From Laccaria trichodermophora (taxonomy: Eukaryota; Basidiomycota; Agaricomycetes; Agaricales; Hydnangiaceae), in the NCBI GenBank assembly GCA_018417955.1, contig JACTVC010000006.1, positions 434,001 through 498,000 on the forward strand: 64,000 bases of DNA, given 5' to 3'. Position 1 is the first letter of the stretch; each line of letters begins with the position of its first letter. Under the pieces are notes generated by a model. The model was given only the letters and a program-made list of their open reading frames with translations, had not been told where the DNA came from and did no database searches. Of the stretch, positions 60,009 to 64,000 are shown piece by piece. A program made the translations under genes and the position numbers.

Positions 60009-60046
60009 ACTACATGACCAACACCTGACCAACCGTTTTTACTGAG

Positions 60047-60916
60047 CGTGACCTTGGACTGGAGAAGTATATTGCAAAGGATGCAAAACCTCCAGGATCA
60101 GCCAATCCCCAAAGCCTGACAACAGAAGAGTTAGCAGCAACGAAGAAATGGGCTGAAGGCGACGCAAAGGCGCAAACAAGAATAGAACTCGCTATCAGCG
60201 ATGCAGAAATGATCCACATCAGTGGCACAACGACAGCGCAGGAAATGTGGGATCAACTCACCATGGTCAAGGAATCCAAGGGCAGGCTAGGGGTGCTTGC
60301 AACATGTCGTGCGCTATACAGAATGAGTGCGGATGAGGGTATTGATCTGGTTGAACATATATCAAAGCTGAGAAAGCTTCAGGAAGAATTGCACCTAATG
60401 GAAAACATGGTATCAGATGAAGATTTCGTCATGATCTTGATCACATCACTCCCTGAGAGTTGGGATAATTATACTTCATCGTACCTGGGTGCATCTGGAA
60501 ATAAACCGACCCTGAAATCACACGAGCTTATTGCAATTTTGATTGAAGAATACCACCGTCGTCAAGGACGAAATGAGGAGACATCTGGAGGATTGTCTAT
60601 GCAAGCTAGGCATCATCAAAAAGGCGGGAGAAATACAGGCTCACAGGGAAAGAAGAAAACAGATGTGGAGTGTTACAACTGCCACAAGAAAGGCCACATG
60701 TCAAATGAATGTTGGGCCAAAGGTGGAGGCCATGAGGGACAAGGTCCTAAGGGCCGTCGAGGACCAAATCGAGGTGATAGATCTCATCAAACACAAGATT
60801 CCGTGAACAATTCACTAGGCGATTGTGCCTACATGGTCAATCAAAATATCCACAATTTTTCGAAATATGATTGGGTTCTTGATTCAGCCACGACGTCACA
60901 CATTTGCACGATCTGA
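60047..60916 (+). pseudogene. copia gag C-terminal part and protease start
   Basis: It continues the Gag cut at 48284: GLEKYIAKDAKPPGSAN, AEMIHISGTTTAQEMWDQL, ILITSLPESWDNY, then the zinc knuckle CYNCHKKGHMSNEC and, after a basic linker, the protease start WVLDSATTSHI, where the usual DSGAT has lost its Gly. A TGA follows at 60914; downstream frame (DAFTDYELLNSEVDG) has more stops. The fragment ends near 61040. Confidence 0.9.
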
Positions 60917-61040
60917 GATGCATTTACTGATTATGAGCTGTTAAACTCTGAAGTTGATGGCATTGGCAGATCAGCAATGACACAGGGATGAGGAACAGTG
61001 GCAGTCAACTTTAAATTTGATGGCCAATCAATGGGTGACT

Positions 61041-61659
61041 TCCCATAACACAAATTCGCTAGATTTAAATAAATCGACAAGATCTAGGGTCTTTTGCCAG
61101 GATGCCGAGTCTTGTAAGGGTTCAACTTTGATGGATGCCCTGGTTGGCACCCAGCATCAGGAAAAAAAGTGGTTGCGACATAGCACAACATAGTTCTGAT
61201 AGCCACAGTAGCACTTTTGCAACCCTCCCTTTATATAGCACTCCATAGCATCACTGTCCATTTATATAGTACTATAATTGCATATATAGCCTTACTTGCT
61301 CACGACATAGCTCCTCATGGTATCATAGTGTGAAAGTCCTGTAGGAAGACATAGACAATATTGTATGACATTGCACAGATAGAAGTCATCTTAGAGTACT
61401 AGATGCAGAATATATTTACATTGCTGCTCCTGTCAATTTACGAATGCCATCTACAAGAGATTACTACTAGTCAATAAGCATATCACCATCATCGTCGGTC
61501 TCCGAGCTCTCCTCGTACTCCTGTACAGCAGCTGCAAAGGCAGAGATGGGAATGGCGGGAATGTCCCTGAGAGAAGTGGAGGGTGCTCTGGTGTGCTGGC
61601 TACAGCATGAGCAAAAGAATAGTCAGTCAAGCAAGTATTAGAAATCAAAAGAAAAGACT
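61041..61659. other. intergenic region
   Basis: AT-rich; no gene seen. It separates the copia truncation point from the DUF6532-like gene. Confidence 0.35.
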
Positions 61660-63400
61660 TTACCGCCCATAGTTATACCAACGTCGTTGAAGGCATTTAA
61701 TGATACCTTGGTCACGGCTATAATCTGCAAAATCCGTGAGTGATTTTAAATGGGAAATGTATACTCTGCGGTATTCATCAGCAAAGAAGGAGGCAGCAAC
61801 CCTGATTCCAGTCAGCCACTTATCAACATTGGCTTCAATCTAAATGGGTCGGTTGAGTAATATAGTGTGTAACAAAAAAAAAATACATACTGCAGTCAAG
61901 AGAAGCGCAATTGCCACAAGGGGCATGCCTTCAAAGAAGGTCTCGAAGAGAATCCCTTCATCACGTTGGTTCTTGAACCACATGCAATTGATGGCTTTTT
62001 GTATGATAGGGTGTTGGTACATCCCCTCGCAATGACTCTCGGGATCATTAAGGTCCTCGAGCTCCTAAAACACACAATGCGTGAAAAGCTGTGATAGGTA
62101 GCGAGTGGCTTAATTACCTTGTAAATGAAGCCCTTGTCATGCTTAAGGCGTTCAGCCTTATCATGGTTCTTTTTGATCGCTGATTTGCCACAACCTGAGT
62201 CAAACGCAAAAAGAACTTCAACCAAGGCCTGTGTCTTGGACTTGGCCTCGCCGCGCACTTGGGATCCACGAGCCTTGATCTGAAAAATAGAAATAAACGT
62301 AGCATTGATGAAAACATAAAGGGAGACTCACGATTTTTGCAATATCGGCATCAAGAATCAAGTGCTCCATACCTGAGTCATCATTTGCGAACTTCCAGGC
62401 TCAACGGATAAATTTTATTTCAGTAGCGGAGTTGGGGAAAGCATTCTCCGTGAAAAGAAACACGTGGTAGTAGCTTGCTGCAACAAGGATGGTGTCTTGT
62501 GTGATACTGTCATAGTCTCCTGCTTTGGGTCGTGAATGGTCATTATTGAGTTTTTGTGCATGGACGACGGCTGGAGTGGGATCATGGTGATGATCATCTT
62601 CCTCCTCCTCCTCGTCTTCATCACCATCATCATCAAGTAGGCAATGACGCTTTTCACCGGACTGCGGGGAACCTGAGCGCATATCTGGCATGGATGAATT
62701 GGTGTGAGAGATGGAGTGGGGGTGTGATTGGAGTGGAGGGTGGGAGTGAGAGCAAGAGTGTGAGGGGGAACCCAAGCATGAGCGTGACTGGGAGTGTGAG
62801 GGTGTCCGGGAGGGCGAGGGAGACTGGATGTGAGTGGGACGTGGTTGTCGTTGAGTGGATTGGCCATGTGAAGTTGTTGCTGGAACTAAAACAGGGGTAG
62901 GTGGAATCCTGCTTGCACAGGCAGCAAGTTCTGCAGGTTTCGACACTACAGTACAAGAAGTGAACTAAAAAAACTTAGATTAGATGTCATGGAAAAAGTT
63001 GTTGTGATTTTACCATGGCATCTGGCTGCTCCTCGAGCTCGTCGTCACTAGCACGACGCTCCCCTGCCTCTTTGGCCTCTTTCCGGGCCTTCTTTTTCTT
63101 GCGCTCTTCTCGCTTTTTTTCTTTTTCCTTTTCGAGGCGATCCTTCTCCTGTGTGGCAGCCACTTGAGAACGTAATTAGTCAGAAGTATCTAGTGCTATA
63201 AGTAGATGTAACTTACTTTGTTTAGCTACCTTCTCAGAGGGCTTATGTATGTGACCTTCGCTAGCTCGTATATCAGTGGTTACAGCTGATAAAGGCAAAT
63301 TAGATAGGGAGGGAAGTTAGTAAGTAATTACACACCTGCATTCTCCTTGTTGAAGGATGTACGTCCAGCCTGATTGCGAGTATCTGGGTCTAAAATGTTG
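61660..63400 (-). pseudogene. DUF6532-like agaric protein, disrupted
   Basis: Exons read, in order: an acidic/His-rich linker, TILVAASYYHVFLFTENAFP, WKFANDDSGMEHLILDADIA, RGSQVRGEAKSKTQALVEVL, MYQHPIIQKAINCMWFKNQR, KWLTGIRVAASFFADEYRRV and a C-terminus ending RRWYNYGR at 61660. This matches the order of DUF6532 proteins that are numerous in mushrooms. Upstream exons supply a Lys/Glu-rich segment (KEKKREERKKKKARKEAKE). An in-frame TGA (62401-62403, plus-strand tca) sits between ATEIKFIR and AWKFAND, where the family is continuous, so the gene is probably inactive. The true 5' end is uncertain. Confidence 0.6.
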
Positions 63401-64000
63401 GATCACATTGTTTGGTAGACATGATCAACATATGACTTTCATCTGGATGGCTATGGGAGGTGGGTGTCACTTTAGAAACAGTGGTCTTCGCCACTGCTAG
63501 AAGAACATCGTATCAGTATGACCAAAGCCAACAACGTATGAGGCAACATACCAGTGTAGGTCTTTTGAGCTGTCGGCATTGATCAGGATATGATGAGAGT
63601 GTGGTTTGAGAATAGCGTATGCTGTGAGGCAGGGTAAAATGAGAGTATGTCGTTCAAATGGAAAGACATAACGACTCACAAGCATTTTTGCGACCTTTTA
63701 TATTGAGGGCATCCAAACAGTCAACGAAGCCCAATACGTCAACAATGCATTGGGGACATGACTTGGTGATGGTTAAGGCGAGAGTCAGAGAGGGCCTGTG
63801 AATATTGAAGAGATGATTGTGCCATTCAGGCCCCTATTTCACATTCATCAGCACATGCGACTGGGTCGGATATCATCGGTTCCGATTGAAACAATGACCA
63901 ATATGGATTACTCACCATGCTGAGCAGGAGTGGAAGAAGTTCTCCACAACCCTCGTCAATGATCCAATGATGCCAGCAGTTCACTGCCCTCATTGCAATG
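63401..64000 (-). CDS. unidentified exons at the right edge
   Basis: Minus-strand stretches read as protein: AVNCWHHWIIDEGCGELLPL (about 63910-63985) and KSCPQCIVDVLGFVDCLDAL (about 63690-63760). They could be upstream exons of the DUF6532-like gene or a separate gene running off the window. No family recognised. Confidence 0.25.

Larger units (their letters stand above)
48285..60046. mobile_element. TIR DNA element inserted in copia gag, 7-bp TSD
   Basis: The termini are perfect 13-bp inverted repeats CTCAGTAAAAACG (48285-48297 and, inverted, 60034-60046), flanked by the duplicated target CGTGACC (48278-48284 and 60047-60053). Without the nested MITE and LTR element it is only about 1.7 kb and has no transposase, so it is non-autonomous. 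The superfamily is unclear: a 7-bp duplication is near the 8 bp of hAT and some other groups. It contains a GC-rich minisatellite (48680-49080). Confidence 0.85.
47574..61040 (+). mobile_element. Ty1/copia retrotransposon, truncated and split by nested elements
   Basis: The element starts with a 212-bp LTR, followed by a leader, a gag frame starting at 48185, and, after an 11.8-kb nested insertion (48285-60046), the rest of gag and the start of the protease. Homology ends near 61040, without integrase, reverse transcriptase or 3' LTR. It has also received a MITE in its leader (47839-48102). It is dead. Confidence 0.85.

Noticed and set aside
47574..61040. CRISPR-like array or virus-derived element in the repeat-rich part
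   Set aside because: Repeats are transposon termini and minisatellites; no spacer regularity, no cas genes, no capsid or viral polymerase frames.

Overview
This window looks like nuclear DNA of a mushroom-forming basidiomycete (Agaricomycetes). Coding regions are cut by many short (about 45-70 nt) GT-AG introns, and several families typical of agarics appear: an N-terminal C2HC zinc-finger protein, an atypical agaric protein kinase, a DUF6532-like protein, and Prp43, Cdc12 and Rpc34 sequences of basidiomycete type. There is no CRISPR array, rRNA operon or convincing tRNA gene. || Layout. 0-17 kb is mostly conserved housekeeping: a zinc-finger gene, a Cdc12-type septin, the spliceosomal/ribosome-biogenesis helicase PRP43, a secreted tandem-exon-repeat protein, a gene-poor 2.8 kb stretch with GC-rich hairpins, RNA polymerase III subunit RPC34, and a second, nearly identical PRP43. 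18-28 kb holds an MFS sugar transporter, a long low-complexity Ser/Gln/Met- and RS-rich protein, a damaged atypical kinase and a Caj1/Djp1-type J-protein. 28-34 kb holds hairpin repeats, a TA-flanked 807-bp TIR element lodged exactly between two 94-bp tandem units, a kinase fragment, the mitochondrial rRNA methyltransferase MRM2, and a very divergent but intact histone H4-like gene. 34-40.5 kb carries two large intron-poor genes on the minus strand; one has a glycine-rich, coiled-coil and hydrophobic-hairpin architecture that recalls alpha-helical pore formers or Tc-type proteins. 41-47 kb is debris (TyrRS 3' fragment, inverted MRM2 fragment), a zinc-finger gene and unresolved exon-like stretches. 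|| 47.5-61 kb is one nested transposon stack, readable from terminal repeats and target-site duplications. A Ty1/copia element (LTR, gag, start of protease) carries a 264-bp TA-flanked MITE and is split by a TIR DNA element (7-bp TSD). That element carries a second, related MITE and a 9.5-kb LTR element with 553-bp LTRs and a 5-bp TSD. The LTR element shows no reverse transcriptase and is itself split by a Mutator-like 2.9-kb element with a 9-bp TSD. The right end (61.6-64 kb) holds a disrupted DUF6532-like gene. || Most noteworthy: the divergent H4-like histone, the 34-40 kb gene pair, the two-copy PRP43, the secreted exon-repeat gene with a shifted splice acceptor, and the transposon stack whose inner LTR element encodes only non-RT proteins.
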